Positions 11,402 through 24,600 of a stretch of 64,000 nucleotides of DNA are shown here, in pieces; within the stretch, counting starts at the first letter, position 1; each line of letters starts with the position of its first letter. The position numbers and the translations under genes are program-made. The stretch spans positions 8,700,565 to 8,764,564 of the forward strand of contig JAKZAN010000001.1 in assembly GCA_023053545.1 (NCBI GenBank), written 5' to 3'. The stretch comes from Lepidurus packardi. Its lineage: Eukaryota; Arthropoda; Branchiopoda; Notostraca; Triopsidae. The notes under the pieces were generated by a model, which did no database searches, had not been told where the DNA came from, and saw only the letters and a program-made list of their open reading frames with translations.

Positions 11402-14400
11402 AAAAAATCTCTTATGTTTTTTATGTCATATTTTATGTAAAATCTCTAAAAAAAAAGAACTTAGTTTCCGAAAGATTTTGCCCAGATTTTGGAAGTATAT
11501 TCTATTCAAGCGAAAGCTTTTAACTTCTTATCTACTACTGATTTGTAAACAAAAAATTATAAACAATGCAGTGCAATAAATAAATAATACTAGTAATCAG
11601 TATTGTTCGCGGCTAAACGTTGTTCTCGTAGCCTAGCGTCTAATTTTGTTCGCTTATTTCTTAAGCAAGTATATTGTTTTAAATTGTAAGACTTTTTTGT
11701 AAGTCAAAAGTTTTAAAATTGATTAGAATTATGAGATATTTAGATAAGCTTTCAAATTTTAGGAGCAATTTCTCGGATATTCATTGTTGTTTTTAACCGT
11801 AGGCGCTGACCGCACCCTTCGACCAATCATGGCATCTGTTTTGGCATTCCAGCTTCTGCTATGGCTGTCTACTCGTCGACGAATTTCGCAATAGTGAGGA
11901 AAAAAATGAAAGAAAAAATTCGCGTTTAGTTTCATTTCTAAGCCAGCCAAAAGGTAGCGATTTTTCTCACGTTTCCCTAGTCACAGAACATTTCGTTCTG
12001 ATTTAGTGTTAAAATAGAAACGAGAATGTGGAAGCTTTTGTAAATATGTACATAACTTATTGGTATTAGCTGTTGCTCATATACTCAGCTCATTCTAAGG
12101 CATTATGCAGTACATTGTTAGTTTCCTTTTTAGACGATTTCAAGTCAGCTGCGTTTTTTCTTACTTTTTTTTGGTATAAAGGCAATTTGAGCGATGTAAT
12201 TTTTACAGCTGTAAGTCCTCGTTCCCTGTGAATCCCGCAAACCTTTGAAGAAAAAAACATTTCGGTATAAGATAACAATCAGGCATATAGGAGTGATAAG
12301 TGTAACGGGAGAGCCAGAGAATTAGACATTTTGCGTTTACAAATTGGGGCGTTGTAGAGTTTTTGAGGAAATTTGATGGGATTTACAGTTTTTTTTTTAC
12401 CCCTTTGTATGGAAGCTTCGGACAGTAGCCAAAAACAAACTAATAAAATTGTTCGTGACAGAAAATGATGGCGAAAAGCAGCAAGGAAGGCGGATCGCAC
12501 GTATTTTAGGCCCAGAAATCCTCTTTGATGTGATGTGGCAAGTCCCTGGTGCACTTACGGTGATGGGCCAAGCCGGTCAAGTGAATATGATGTGCCACAC
12601 TAGCCCCTTTCTGAGCCCTGTTGAACCCCTCAAATTTGCTCTGGCCATTTCAGCCCCTCACAATCTTATTTCTGTTTCCCGCTTTAGTGGTCCAAACTTT
12701 GCTACTACGTCTTCAAACGTTCGCGTTGGATATGTGCGCTTTCGAAGCCTGGTCAGATGCGAGGAGAAACAGTATCACTAGAGAATGCTTTGAGATGCCT
12801 TCGTTGATATTATTGGTTTACTTTTTATCGGTTTTCCTTGGCCAGGGATGAGTCGTAGCTATCATGGCACGACTATTATTAGGTTCAAGCCTTGTCCTCA
12901 TGAAAATGCACAGTAAGGTCTAACGATTAGTGAATTTCCGTAGTTCAACCCCGTTTGGATTGTACACCTACGCGTGAGCAATCCAAAGAAACTGAACAAA
13001 CAGCCTTATTTGGTTTCAGAAGACATGTTAAGCTAAATTTACGTTTTATTATATATAGTACGTTTAAGAGAGCTTTGAGGATGCTTTGCATTTCAGTGAG
13101 CACAAGACCTACGTTTGGGAAAGGTTCTATGTGTCTCATACATTTCAAATCACTTTGTTCTCGTGAGGAAACTGATGCTTATCCACTCGCGCATACAGGA
13201 GAAGGATTAGTGAATTTTCGTTGTTTCCTTGCGTTTGTGACGCTTACCAAGAATATAATTATGCATAGAAAAGGACCAGAAAACTGTTTGGGATCTGGCA
13301 GTTTAACTGTTCTTTTTCATTTTTGTAGACTGTGAAATGCTTTTGACTAAGGGAACGGTAAAAAATATAGCGGACCTGAGACAATGCGAATTCGTTTTTG
13401 CTATTCTGTTTTTGGTTTGTTGCACAAACATGGAACTTGTGCTCGATCTGGTAAATATTTTAATCTTGAGCGGGCGTCTGGAATAGGATCCATAATGCAT
13501 GAGCTGTAGTAACTTTTAGTTTCGAGTGGTTGTGTTTGTATTTTGGTTAGGGAGCTAAGGCTACAAGCGAACGTTTTTGGGGAAAGGAATAAAGGCCGTT
13601 GACAGTTGTGTCGACGTCTTGCGACTCATTTTCCCTGCTTGTTTTGTTCGAAAATGGAAGCGTGTCACGCTCAGCAGCTGTGTTTTATCCATCCATTATC
13701 CGTCAGCACTGAAGACAGTCTTCTATGACAGCCCTTTTGCTTTGATGTGGCAAGAGATCCATATACACATACACCTTATACTGTTGGCCGTTCTTCTTTC
13801 ACAACTGGTTACCCCCTCTCCTTCTTGTCATATGATAACGTCTTGTTTGATATGCACCATCCTGAGCACTTTCAACTTTTACTTTTTTTCATATCATAGC
13901 TCCAAAACTGGCAAGTTTTGACACCCAGAAGAAGAATATTCATTTTTTTACTCCTGGCCTTTCTCATTCTTTTTTTATGACCTCAACCATCACAATGGCT
14001 ATTGTGTTGGCCTGTCTTGTTATGGATACCCAAGAGAGCTGCACGCCAGAGAACGTACAATATTTCTGCAACACATTTCTCCCTAATCCTCTTCAACGTC
14101 TTTTAATCTGCAAGCATCTTGTCCGTCAACTTGTCAAAATCTCGAATGTTTACTTGCCCGTGTTTATATAACCCCGCTGTGTTGTCATTGTGAAGAACAT
14201 AAGTCCTAAGACCACTTGATTTTTTACGGGCATCAGTTTATCTCTTTATTTTAAATAACAGTATAGAATTAGTTACGTTTGAATTTATAGTGGGCGTACT
14301 TTCAAACCGTAACAAAGTTAATATACTTTAAGATTGCAGAATTGTGAAGTACTGTGCCATAGATTTAATAGCAATACAAAATTTAGAACTTCTTCAATGT

Positions 14401-15820
14401 TTAGAAGTTTCAGATTACCTTCCAATCATATTTGGCTGTACTGCAGTAAAAAGAACGCAGTATTGTTGTTCTAGTTATTTTAGACAGCATTTGTCAGTAT
14501 GTAAACTTTCGAATTACTGTATTTTATAAACTAGGCATCTTAAGGAGAGGATAACAACAATGTGTGTTTTCTAAACCTTAGTTCTCTTTAATTGCCTTGC
14601 ATAAAATGAAAAAAACATATCAAGTGTTTGTTTACTGAACCATATAGCTCGTAAAAAACCCATAGTCATTATATCTATAGCTTAAACCTTGCCGTTTAAG
14701 AACCGTCTGTATCGAATTTTTTAACTTTTTTTGCCAAGCAAAACGAATGTAGAGGAAACGCCGGGGCAACAAGAATCAAATCTTGAACTTGGGAAGGCAT
14801 CTGAGCATATATTTTCTTCTTTCGTTTAATGTGGAACGTTTCTTTGGTTGAATTTTTGCATTGTAGTCTACCACATTATCTCCGACATGCTATTTGGACG
14901 CAGATAAGTGAAACAGTTGGACATAAAAACAACCACTTTTTTTGGTACTTGAAAATCGGCACATGGGGCTTCTCCTCCGTAATTTCTTGCTCTTTGTTAT
15001 CTTAGTTACCTTCCTCAGAGGTTTTTTACTCGTGGATATACAAAAACGCAAAGAAAAAGACACCTCATAGAACTGCCTTTGATGTTGGGCTGCACATTCT
15101 TGGTTGCTCATTTTCCGGATTTCTATTCTTTTTCTCCCTTTCGCTTCCTTCCATTTGCTTTTTGTTACTTTTTTCGGTCGTATCTTGCTTTTAGACCACC
15201 AAAAACAAGACCAAACCACACCCCCCCCTATTTTACTAACAGGATTCCTCGTTTCCTTTCTTTCGAGACGACGGGTGATTCCGACAAGCGTGAAAGTGAG
15301 CGAGAAAAAATGGCCCAAAAAGGCTCAGACAATTTCTGTATTGACAAACAGTCTTCAAACAATATATCTCGTTGGATTCAGTGCCCACAAAAACCAAAAG
15401 AAGAAATGACTACATATACATGTCCATCAAACTTGTACGCCCGAGAGACTTCTTGTTTAACGGGCTGCAGTAATGACGGTCGTCCAAAGGAGTTGGGAAG
15501 GAGAGGTTTATAATGGCACTTACGGTGTGGTACAAGGGTAAAGGATGGGGCACTGGGGCCAAGGGTAACCCGTAGTAAACGTTGAATCGTGGGAGGGCGT
15601 AATTAATGATAGCAGGTGATAGATCCTTTCGATTATACGATACGACGTGTGTTGCAAGTAATGGTGTGTGTGCCGCCTCGTGATCCTTTCAGTTTAGCAT
15701 GGGGACCGTGAGATAAAACCGAAAACACCATTGGATGCCTAAGAACCCAGACAGTAATTATAAAGAACGAAAACGTAAAAAAGTAAAAAGGTCAAAAAGT
15801 ACAAAGTAATATTTACTTAT
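11402..15820. other. Non-coding stretch between beat and the homeobox gene
   Basis: About 4.4 kb with only short unrelated ORFs in both strands (for example 12449-12781 +, 15079-15513 +, 14890-15318 -), none with recognisable domains. It may contain the beat 3' UTR or a missed 3' exon, and the 3' UTR of the minus-strand homeobox gene. Confidence 0.5.
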
Positions 15821-17556
15821 TTATGCATTTCTCTCTTCCAAGTCGGCAACAAAGTCAGGGGGCGGAGCTAAAAGATCGAAAGTCGCGGTGGGAGAAATAT
15901 AGTGCTCGAAGGAGACGTAATTGTTTTGGTGCTGATGGAATGAATACTCATACTCGGGCTCCGGGAAGGGCAAAGGAGCATTTTTCATAGGTTGGAGAGT
16001 CTGAAACTGAGTAAGTTGGCCGTCGTTTTGGCATTGCTGCTGATTTACGGGCGTCGATGTAGCGTGACAGTGAAAAGTAGAAGGTCCAGGCCCACTAGGC
16101 GATATTTGATCGGCTGGAATGCCATAGAAATGCGTGGTTGGCTCGCTGGGTGAAGGATAGGAAAGAGAGGGACTAGGCAGATTAGATGCCATTGCTAGAG
16201 TATCAAAAGTCGGTAAAGGCTCCATATTTTCTCGCTGAGTAATGGGAGGAATTAAAGGCGAAACCGGGTAGGAATTACCCCAATCTGGATTCTGATGCGT
16301 ATGATGAGCTGGAGCTGTGTTGTTACTGGGATAACCCACGGGAGACTGGTTAACGTCCTGCTGCTCGTGGTAGTACCAGCCGAATTCATATTCCTGGTTG
16401 GCTGTATATGACGGGTGTTGTAAGGGTGTCGATGGGGTTTGAGTGTTGAACTTTAAAGATGCTTCACGTTGCATTCGATTGCGAATTTCACATGCTGGGA
16501 CGTGCTGGTGCTGCTCTTCCACTTCGTCAAAATTGAGTTCGTTTTGGTTGCACCAGCCAGCAGCTTGCTGTGTAAAATGGGTTGAAGGGTTATGGAAATG
16601 AACTGAAGAGTCGTGAGGGTAAAGGTTGCTATGCACCAGGGACCTGTCGACAATGTGGAGATTGGCGTGGCTGCTGCTGCTGTTGCTCTCCAGTTGGAAT
16701 GGTTGTTCAGGAGTCTGATCGTAATCGGCAGCAGACGAGAAAAAAGTGGAAATGGATGCCTGGGAAACGTTGGCGGATTCAGTCAAAGAGGAGAAATCCA
16801 GGCCCACTGGCTGATTGTAAGTGTACATTTGCTGTTCTTCGTAATGCGCATTATCTGTCATGTTGCTAGATTGATAGATTGGACCAAATGATCTCTTGGT
16901 GTTGCCTGAGTGGGACCATGTTTCTTCTGCTGCATCGGATTCAGGCTGCTGGTAACGGGGACCGGATTTGGTGACTATAAAAGAGCCATAAAATAAGAAT
17001 TAATTGGTAAAGTTACAGTGCGCCCAAAGTGGGGTTACCTCGTAAAAGCCGAGTCTTGTGCTTCTCGAATTGTTCAGCAAACACATGAGGGTTTTCTAAA
17101 CCCGGGTTGAGATCTCGTAAAGTGGGATCAATGTTCAATAAACGCGATCGATCGCAACGACGCCGGTTTCCAAACCAATTCTGGACAGAAACAGAAAACT
17201 CGAATCAACACGAGAATAAAAACAAAGTACGGAACACACAGGAAAGCAGAAGAATGGGAGGAGGGGTTCAGCAAGTAATTTATATACGATCTGTTGCAGA
17301 AAAATGTGGGTCTTACCGAAACGCGCCCGACTGGAAGACCCAGTTGATCGGCTAATTCCTGGCTCTTGTCCGGGAACAAGAATGGAGAACGCTGATACCA
17401 TTTATTGAGCAGCTTGTACTGCCGGGACGTTGGCCGATGGAGGGTACGGGGAGGCTTGCCAGGTTTGGGGCCATTGTCTAGAGAAACTATCCTTAGTTAT
17501 GCGTGTAATTCGTAATTAATTGTAAAAAAAGAGAAGTCCAACGTACCAGGATTCAT
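15821..17556 (-). CDS. SIX-like homeodomain protein lacking a SIX domain
   Basis: Exons on the minus strand are 17556-17547, 17477-17317, 17180-17039 and 16974-15821, giving 488 residues. The homeodomain spans about residues 12-71. From LLNKWYQ through LADQLGLPVGRV to NWFGNRRRCDR it aligns without gaps to SIX-class homeodomains (LLREWY ... ELA..GL....VGNWFKNRRQRDR). Core residues L16, W48, F49, N51 and R53 are present, but position 50, Lys in SIX proteins, is Gly. Only 11 residues precede the homeodomain, so there is no SIX domain for Eya binding. An intron splits the recognition helix just before N47. The remaining 420 residues are low-complexity, rich in Ser, Pro, Gln, Asn, His and Tyr, and resemble an activation region. 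It is probably a nuclear DNA-binding regulator. It is transcribed divergently from salvador. SIX affinity is my inference; Anhx-like or another divergent class is possible. Confidence 0.75.
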
Positions 17557-18377
17557 TTTAACACATAACACTGCTGTGTTGTGTACCTAGTTGAGAACTG
17601 ATGAAGACTGATCAAATTCTGGCTTCAAGACCTAATTTTTTTCCGAATTTGCAATCACATATTTTAACATTGGAGTCCCTGAACGCTAATAATTTTTTAA
17701 GTGAAGGGAACTGCTTTGATTAGGCGGAGGAGGCGGCTAGGACATAAAGCCTTTGCCGTCCGTGTACCGCAGTAATTATCCATCGTTACGAGAAAGTCGC
17801 TGCTCGCAAAAGTCGCCCGCTCCTAAGCTCTTAATCCGCTCAAACGACGCCGGCTACGTGGATTAGTGAAAGCAAGCTCTGCCTCTATTGCGAATTTATG
17901 AGAGAAAGAAGCGTTCCTTTTTACACTCCTAAGCCTACGCGACACTTTGAATTTGTATTAACATTTATTTTCAAATGCTAATTCGGGTGGTTTTTTAAAA
18001 GGTATTTGCTTGGCTGCATGCAGTATGGAAATTTTCGAAAAGCAGTTTGTGAAGGATTCTTTGTAACGTTTTTTATTAAGTAATTGTACAAAACATTTGT
18101 GGGGAAAAATATAATAAATTCGGATGTTATAATAACAAATTTTCTTCTATTTTCATTACGCAGATGAAGCATTATTGTTGATGTATTACTGCGGGGGTAA
18201 CAAATGTGCCGAGTTTCTTTCTTCAATCTAATATGCACATTTTTAACCAACGCCATCTAGTTCAACGGCAAGCAGTGTTGACAAAGCTTTGTTCAGTCTG
18301 TTTTGTTTTTATGATAAAGTGAGTCAAGTTAGAGTCACGACGCCGGGGCTTTTTAGGTCCGTGATTCCTGTCAAACA
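17557..18377. other. Divergent intergenic region between the homeobox gene and salvador
   Basis: About 820 bp separate the two start codons and must hold both 5' UTRs and promoters. No TATA box stands out. A short GC-rich patch lies near 17722-17775. Confidence 0.5.
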
Positions 18378-20736
18378 ATGCTCTCTAAAAAGAAAGATTC
18401 CAAAGCAATAAATAATGGCGTAACTGGAAAGTATGTAAAGAGAGACACTCCGCCCGATTTGCAAAGTAAGCATTTAGTTATCTCTTAGAAACAAACTGCA
18501 TGATCTACGTTTCTCTAGTAACGAACATCTGGACCAATGACAATCCCATAAATAAAAATAAAGTTCAACGGAAAGTTTCCCCGGCTATGAACGTCTACAA
18601 TCCTTCGGCTCAAGTAAAAGAAATAAATGTTGATTAAGCAATGAAGATATTCATTCTGTATATGATGCTCTTCTGTATTTTTTCAGACGGGAATAGTTAC
18701 CAAGTACGGCTCCAATAAAAACGTGCAAGCCCAGTCAGCGCACGGACACCAAGGAAAATACAAACTAAATTCCAGCAATATAATCCTGCAAACGGCAGCC
18801 AATGGCTTCCAACAAGAGGTCGTGGTGGAAACATCGGAAGAGAACAAACCCAACCAAAACCCCAGTCCCCTGTCTCGCGGCATGGAGCACATTTATGCTA
18901 ATCAAGGGAGTCGCTCTGAGTCACGTCTAGATCAAGTAAGCCGTTCCTATCTTCGTTTTTTCCTATATGGTTTTCTGAGCATTTTCCACACTTGCAAAGC
19001 ACCATAGCCAATCGTCATCCTGCACAATTTCACTTTCACTGTAGATTTTACCTAGAGAGGCAGAAGAATCGTACGCAGATTATGCAGAAGTCTCAGAATC
19101 GGATTCACAAGAGTTAGCCTTGGGACTTTCATTAGGCAACCTCACCGTCTCAAGCTCTTTGCATTCGCCAGCAGGGCAGTTCAATTTGTATGACAAAGCA
19201 GGGTCAGAACCCCAGCTTTTCCCTCCACATCCAGACGAAGGGGCTTCACAGGTAAATAAGCTACAAAGCGAGCTTTCTCAGGCCAGGAAGAGATCCAATT
19301 TAACCCAGGTCTAGCATGGGAGGTGAAGGTGTACCTTTAATTCATACTCACACCCAAATAATATTTCATCTCTGAGTTCTCTCACAATTGTCTTTAACTT
19401 ATCAGATCTAACAATTAGCTTATTCTCTGTTTTTGGTTTTCGCGTAGATGAAAAACTCCCCTTCATCCTTGCAGCTAGCTTTGGTCAAGCCTGGCGCGTT
19501 AAGTCTGGCCAGTGCCCAACCCAATATGTCCATACGAGCTCCTGTGCCTTCTCCTCAATTAGACGGACATCCGTTGCATATATTCGCGCGGTTTCCTTCA
19601 TCATCATCTTCCAATGCTCGTTCACCTGCGATCTCCTCACGTGTGACCAACCATCCTTTAGCGTTGACCTACCCCGCATCCTCCCAAGATTCCCCTGTTT
19701 ACCAGAATTTACCTGCGACAGCCGTAGTAGCTATACACAGCAGTCAGGAAATCTACCGACCTTTGGAGGCACGTCCGTTGAATCAGTTGCCACCCTCGCT
19801 ACACGCCAGTCAGACTCACTTAAATCAAAGTATTTTTTTTACTTAAACAATCATTGTATTAACATATTTATTTATATTACAGGGTCCAACGAAGAACTCC
19901 CTTTGCCCCCGGGATGGTCCGTCGATTTTACTTTGAGAGGTCGAAAATACTATATTGACCATAACAGTCAGACAACTCATTGGAGTCACCCTTTGGAGAA
20001 AGAAGGGTTGCCTACAGGCTGGGAGCGTGTGGAAAGTAGCGAATTTGGAGTTTATTACGTCAAGTAAGTTTGACATTCCTGAAGTTTTGTAGGCGAGTAA
20101 ATTTAACTCTTATTCTTGATTGTTTCAGTCATATTACGAGGCTGGCCCAGTACGAGCATCCATGTGCACCTAGATATAGCTATGAACCCGAGTCGTTAAG
20201 GTTTCCTAACTCGAAGTCTGCCCCATATCCGACCGCTGTTCCACGACATACACACTTTCATCAACCGAATGTTCTGGTACCTGCAAATCCCTATCTGAAC
20301 GAAGGTAAAGCTCTCTAGCTCGCCTGAAAGTGATTAGGTGGGGTTTATTGTTCCATTTTATCGCTTCAGAAATCCCGTATTGGTTGCAAGTATACTCTAA
20401 AGCTCCACATGAGTTCGACCATAAGCTCAAATGGGAGTTGTTTCGATTACCCGAGTTGGATTGTTTTGATAATATGCAAAAGAGGCTATGCAAGCAAGAA
20501 TTAGAGTGTATTGTGATGCGTTATGAAGTTTACAGGTAATTATCGCTAGGACGATAACAGACGGCAATCTGTTTCATTTCCTTACTTGCGAAATTGCTAG
20601 ACTGGCGTTGTTCCGGGAAATGGAAAGACGGTATACAGAGGCAGCTGCTTTGCACATAGCGAATTCGGGCACTACAGCAAATTCCGAAGTTCTCAAGCAA
20701 CAAGCTTTGGCCCAGGATTTGGAGACAAAAGTGTGA
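18378..20736 (+). CDS. sav: Salvador (SAV1), Hippo-pathway scaffold
   Basis: Nine exons: 18378-18465, 18519-18613, 18687-18935, 19045-19251, 19448-19829, 19883-20063, 20129-20304, 20370-20535 and 20601-20736. They give 559 residues, close to the fly protein and longer than human SAV1. Salvador links the Hippo/MST kinase to Warts/LATS and is a core tumour-suppressor scaffold of the Hippo pathway. The N-terminus MLSKKKDSK with GKYVKRDT matches the conserved start. WW1 (about residues 347-378) reads [20 protein letters not shown], followed by THWSHPL. WW2 reads [18 protein letters not shown] and QYEHPC, split by an intron after YYV. The C-terminal SARAH region starts at [13 protein letters not shown] and ends in a coiled coil near [12 protein letters not shown]. 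The middle, residues about 100-340, is Ser/Pro-rich and poorly conserved. The exon 4 end could instead extend to about 19313. Confidence 0.95.
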
Positions 20737-21642
20737 AGAAATCGAACAAAGCATTTCTTTTCCCTGTAAAATGCCTTTTCAACACGATTTTAAGAGATCT
20801 GATTTTATCGATGAGGTTTTATTTATGTAAAGTTCAGTTCCTGATGAGTTAAATGGTCTCTAGTAAAGTACTGACCGCGTAGTAGTCAGGAACGAGTGAT
20901 GCAATTTACTTAGTCTATTTGCAAAGTTAAATAGAATAACACTTGACTTTTCCAAAACTATGCAAGCGGGCTTTGCTGGTACTCGGGGGATACTTGCTCA
21001 TCTGGGTTTATTTGCAGCTCTTCAGAGCCTTTGTAAGAAAAGCCGTCAAAGCGGTAAACGGTAGCTTTTGGTAAATTTAATAGCTTTGCCATCTTCAAAG
21101 CTAAAAAAATGAGTCTTTGCCATCATTATTTTATTTCTAATTCTATATTGAATTACGTTCTGGTAGACCTTCTAGATTCTGCTCATCTTCCTTTTTCTTG
21201 ATTACAGAATTAAGGGATTTATAGGCAACATAGCCAAGAGCGTTCCACGTAAGAAAAAGATAGATGAGCGATAATTTACTTTTCCAAGACTAGAGGGTGA
21301 AAACAATAATTATAACGAATTGTATAAATAAAGGTTTTTGATTAATGCTTACTTGTGCCTTTTCTGGGGCCATATTTGCTAAAATTCGTCGTCTCCGAAT
21401 CCAATTTCGCAGCCAATTCATAATTTAATGGCGATTCTTAATTGTATTTAAAAAATAATAAATACCACGCTTATTATTTACGCACGCCCATCTACCGCCA
21501 ACAGCGTCAAAAGCCACTCGAAAGATCTTTCCATGGCCGTCTTTTATAACCACGCCTTGTTTTGCCGTTGCCACGTGAGTGCGTGAAGTGAAGCAATGTC
21601 GTAAGGGTTGATATTTGTTCTCCTATCATAAAAGGACTCGCC
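20737..21642. other. Intergenic region between salvador and NEMF
   Basis: About 900 bp AT-rich, with the salvador 3' UTR and the NEMF promoter. No ORF or repeat is worth reporting. Confidence 0.5.
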
Positions 21643-24600
21643 ATGAAGTCGCGGTTTACAACGTTGGATATCATTGCCATTCTGGCAGAAATTAAAGAAC
21701 GGTAAGCTTAAGTTCTTATGCTTTCTTATTCAGTTAATTTATAATTTACTAATAAAAAATGTCAATATTCATTACCTATTACTTTCCTAGATTGATTGGA
21801 ATGCGTGTGCACCAAGTATATGATGTCGACAGCAAAACTTATTTGGTTCGGCTGCAAAGAACGGAACAAAAGGCCATGCTACTCTTCGAGTCAGGTATTC
21901 GAATTCACACAACTGAGTTTGATTGGCCTAAGAATCCTGCCCCTTCAGGATTTTCTATGAAAGTAACTTTACTAACCGCCTTCTTGTTTACACGCTCTGA
22001 AAATTTTGATTTTCTTAGTTAAGAAAGCACCTTAAGAATAAGCGTCTGGAATCAGCCACACAACTGGGGATTGATCGTATTGTTGACTTGCAATTTGGGT
22101 CTGGTGAGGCGGCGTATCATGTCATTGTTGAGCTCTATGATAGAGGCAACATTGTACTTACGGACTATATGTACACCATTCTTAACATCTTAAGGCCTCG
22201 TACAGAAGGAGAAGATGTGAGGTAATACTTTATAATCGTGTTTTTAGTAATTTCGAATTCGATCTTAAATTGTTAATATTCATTAGGTTTGCAGTGCGCG
22301 AGGTTTATCCTATTGATCGAGCTAAGCTTCCTGAAGGTACTCCATCCCAAGAAAAAATTAGGGACTGGTTTGTGAAGGCAAAAGATGGAGAGAATATGAA
22401 AAAAATCCTTACATCCCATTCTGGTATGTAACTTTTTCACACCATCGTTTTTATTTTCTAATTACTTTATTGTTTAGATTATGGCCCTGCGGTGCTAGAA
22501 CACGCAATGTTGTCTGTCGGTTTTGCAAATAACTGTCGGTTTGGCTTGGATTTTAAACTAGAAAGTGATTTGCCCAAATTGGAACAAGCATTTCGCAATA
22601 TTCAAGAAATCGTTGATCAGTTTAATGGTTCCGAGTCTATGATTAAGGTACCACTGAAATTTAAACTTCTGGATTTTCATTCAGATATTTTATTTTAGGG
22701 CTTTATTATCCAAAAAGTCGAAAAGAGAGTTAAACCTGATGGAACTACTGAAGACTTCTTTACCCACCAAGATTTCCAGCCTGTGTTGTTTAAACAGCAT
22801 GAGCAACTTCCTTACTTGGAGTTTCCATATTTCAACAAGGCTGTGGATGAGTTCTTCTCTAGTATTGAAGGACAAAAACTGGACGTTAAAGTCGTACATC
22901 AAGTAAAGATTCTATTGTACTCTTCCATTTGTATCGATTCCTAATAACCATGTCTCATACTTCCGGATTTAGGAAAAAGAAGCCATGAAGAAACTGACGA
23001 ATATTCGCAAAGACCACGAGAAACGTTTGGATTCGCTGCAAGTTTTGCAAGCAGTGGATGAGAAAAAAGCTCGTCTAATTGAACTCAATCAACACTTAAT
23101 TGACAGGGTGTTGTTCGTTATTCGGACTGCTATAGCTAACCAAATTGCCTGGAAGGATATAGAAGGCTTGGTCAAGGAAGGCGCTGCCAATGGGGATCCC
23201 GTAGCTAAAGCCATCAAAGGCCTTAAGCTGGAAACGAATCATGTTACAGTGCTGCTGAGGTAGATTTCATTTACTTTTACATTTATCAGCTCGGCTTTTC
23301 GTAAGCTTTTGTTTACTCTATTCCCGATAGTGATCCTTACCCTGTTGAGCATTCGGATGAGGACGATGAGGAAGAAACTCTGAAACCAACTCTCGTGGAC
23401 ATTGATTTAAGCTTATCGGCTTTCGCCAACGCCAGAAAGTGACGTTAACTTACAATGAAGCGTGTAATTTTCTAAAAAAAAAAAAAATGCTTTCTAGGTA
23501 TTTTGATGCAAAGCGTGCGGCTTTGAAGAAGGAACAAAAGACGTTAGATGCTTCCGAAAAGGCTTTCAAATCCGCCGAGAAGAAGACCAAGCAAACTTTA
23601 AAGGAAGTAGCTGCTATAGCCACCATTAAAAAAGCGAGAAAAGTGTACTGGTTTGAGAAGTTTTATTGGTTCATCAGCTCGGAAAATTATCTAGGTAAAA
23701 TTACCATTTATTAATGAAAAATAGTTATTTTCTTAATTTTTGTGTATATTTGTTTCTGTAGTTATTGGCGGAAGAGATCAGCAGCAAAACGAACTGTTGG
23801 TAAAGCGCTACCTGAAAGCTACGGACTTATATGTACACGCCGATTTGCATGGAGCTAGTACTTTATTGATAAAGAACCCCTCAGGGGATCCTGTGCCGCC
23901 CAAAACTTTACAGGAAGCGGCCCTAATGGCTGTGGCTTACAGGTAATTAAGAAGTTGTATTGTTTAGGAACAGCAAATTACGTATTTTGTCTAGTGGTGC
24001 CTGGGAAGCCAAGATTATTACCGCTGCATGGTGGGTATACGCTTATCAAGTGTCGAAGACTGCGCCCACTGGAGAGTACTTGACAACTGGCAGTTTTATG
24101 ATTCGTGGCAAGAAAAATTTCTTACCTCCCATTCCAGTCGTTTTGGGTTTTGGACTGCTTTTCAAGCTGGAAGAGGATAGTATTTCAAGGTATAAGTTTA
24201 TTATATGCTTTACTAGGTTTTCCTTTTTATTACAGTAGTTGCCGCGTATTGTGATTACTGGTTATTAGAATCAACCGCTTTACGGTGTTAAATGTTAAAG
24301 GACCGATTCAAAACTATAAAATTCATAGTATTTAGTCGGTTGTTAGAATCACACTTTCAGATATTAGAATCCATTTCAAAAGAATCTTCATAGTATAATC
24401 ACGAAACTACATTAGTGATCGCTACAGGGACTTGTCAAATTGACCAATGACACTACTTTTACGTCGTTTTGACCAATCCTATCATTTCTAGCCGGCTACT
24501 GTATGCTTAGGGAGAGGCCTTTTTATACTCTCCAGTCAATTAAATGAGCAGGTTATTCAATTGACTTACCAGTTCTTTTAATTGACTGGGAAAATTTGAA

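Noticed and set aside
12449-12781. 110-codon plus-strand ORF downstream of beat
   Set aside because: No recognisable domain, no good flanking splice sites, and similar-size ORFs occur antisense in the same region.
15079-15513. 144-codon plus-strand ORF and its antisense partner
   Set aside because: Composition reflects a T/C-rich and A/G-rich tract; no family resemblance.
17039-17477. TALE-class homeodomain (because of the NWF motif)
   Set aside because: No three-residue loop insertion; the spacing from helix 1 to W48 is exactly that of 60-residue SIX-type domains.
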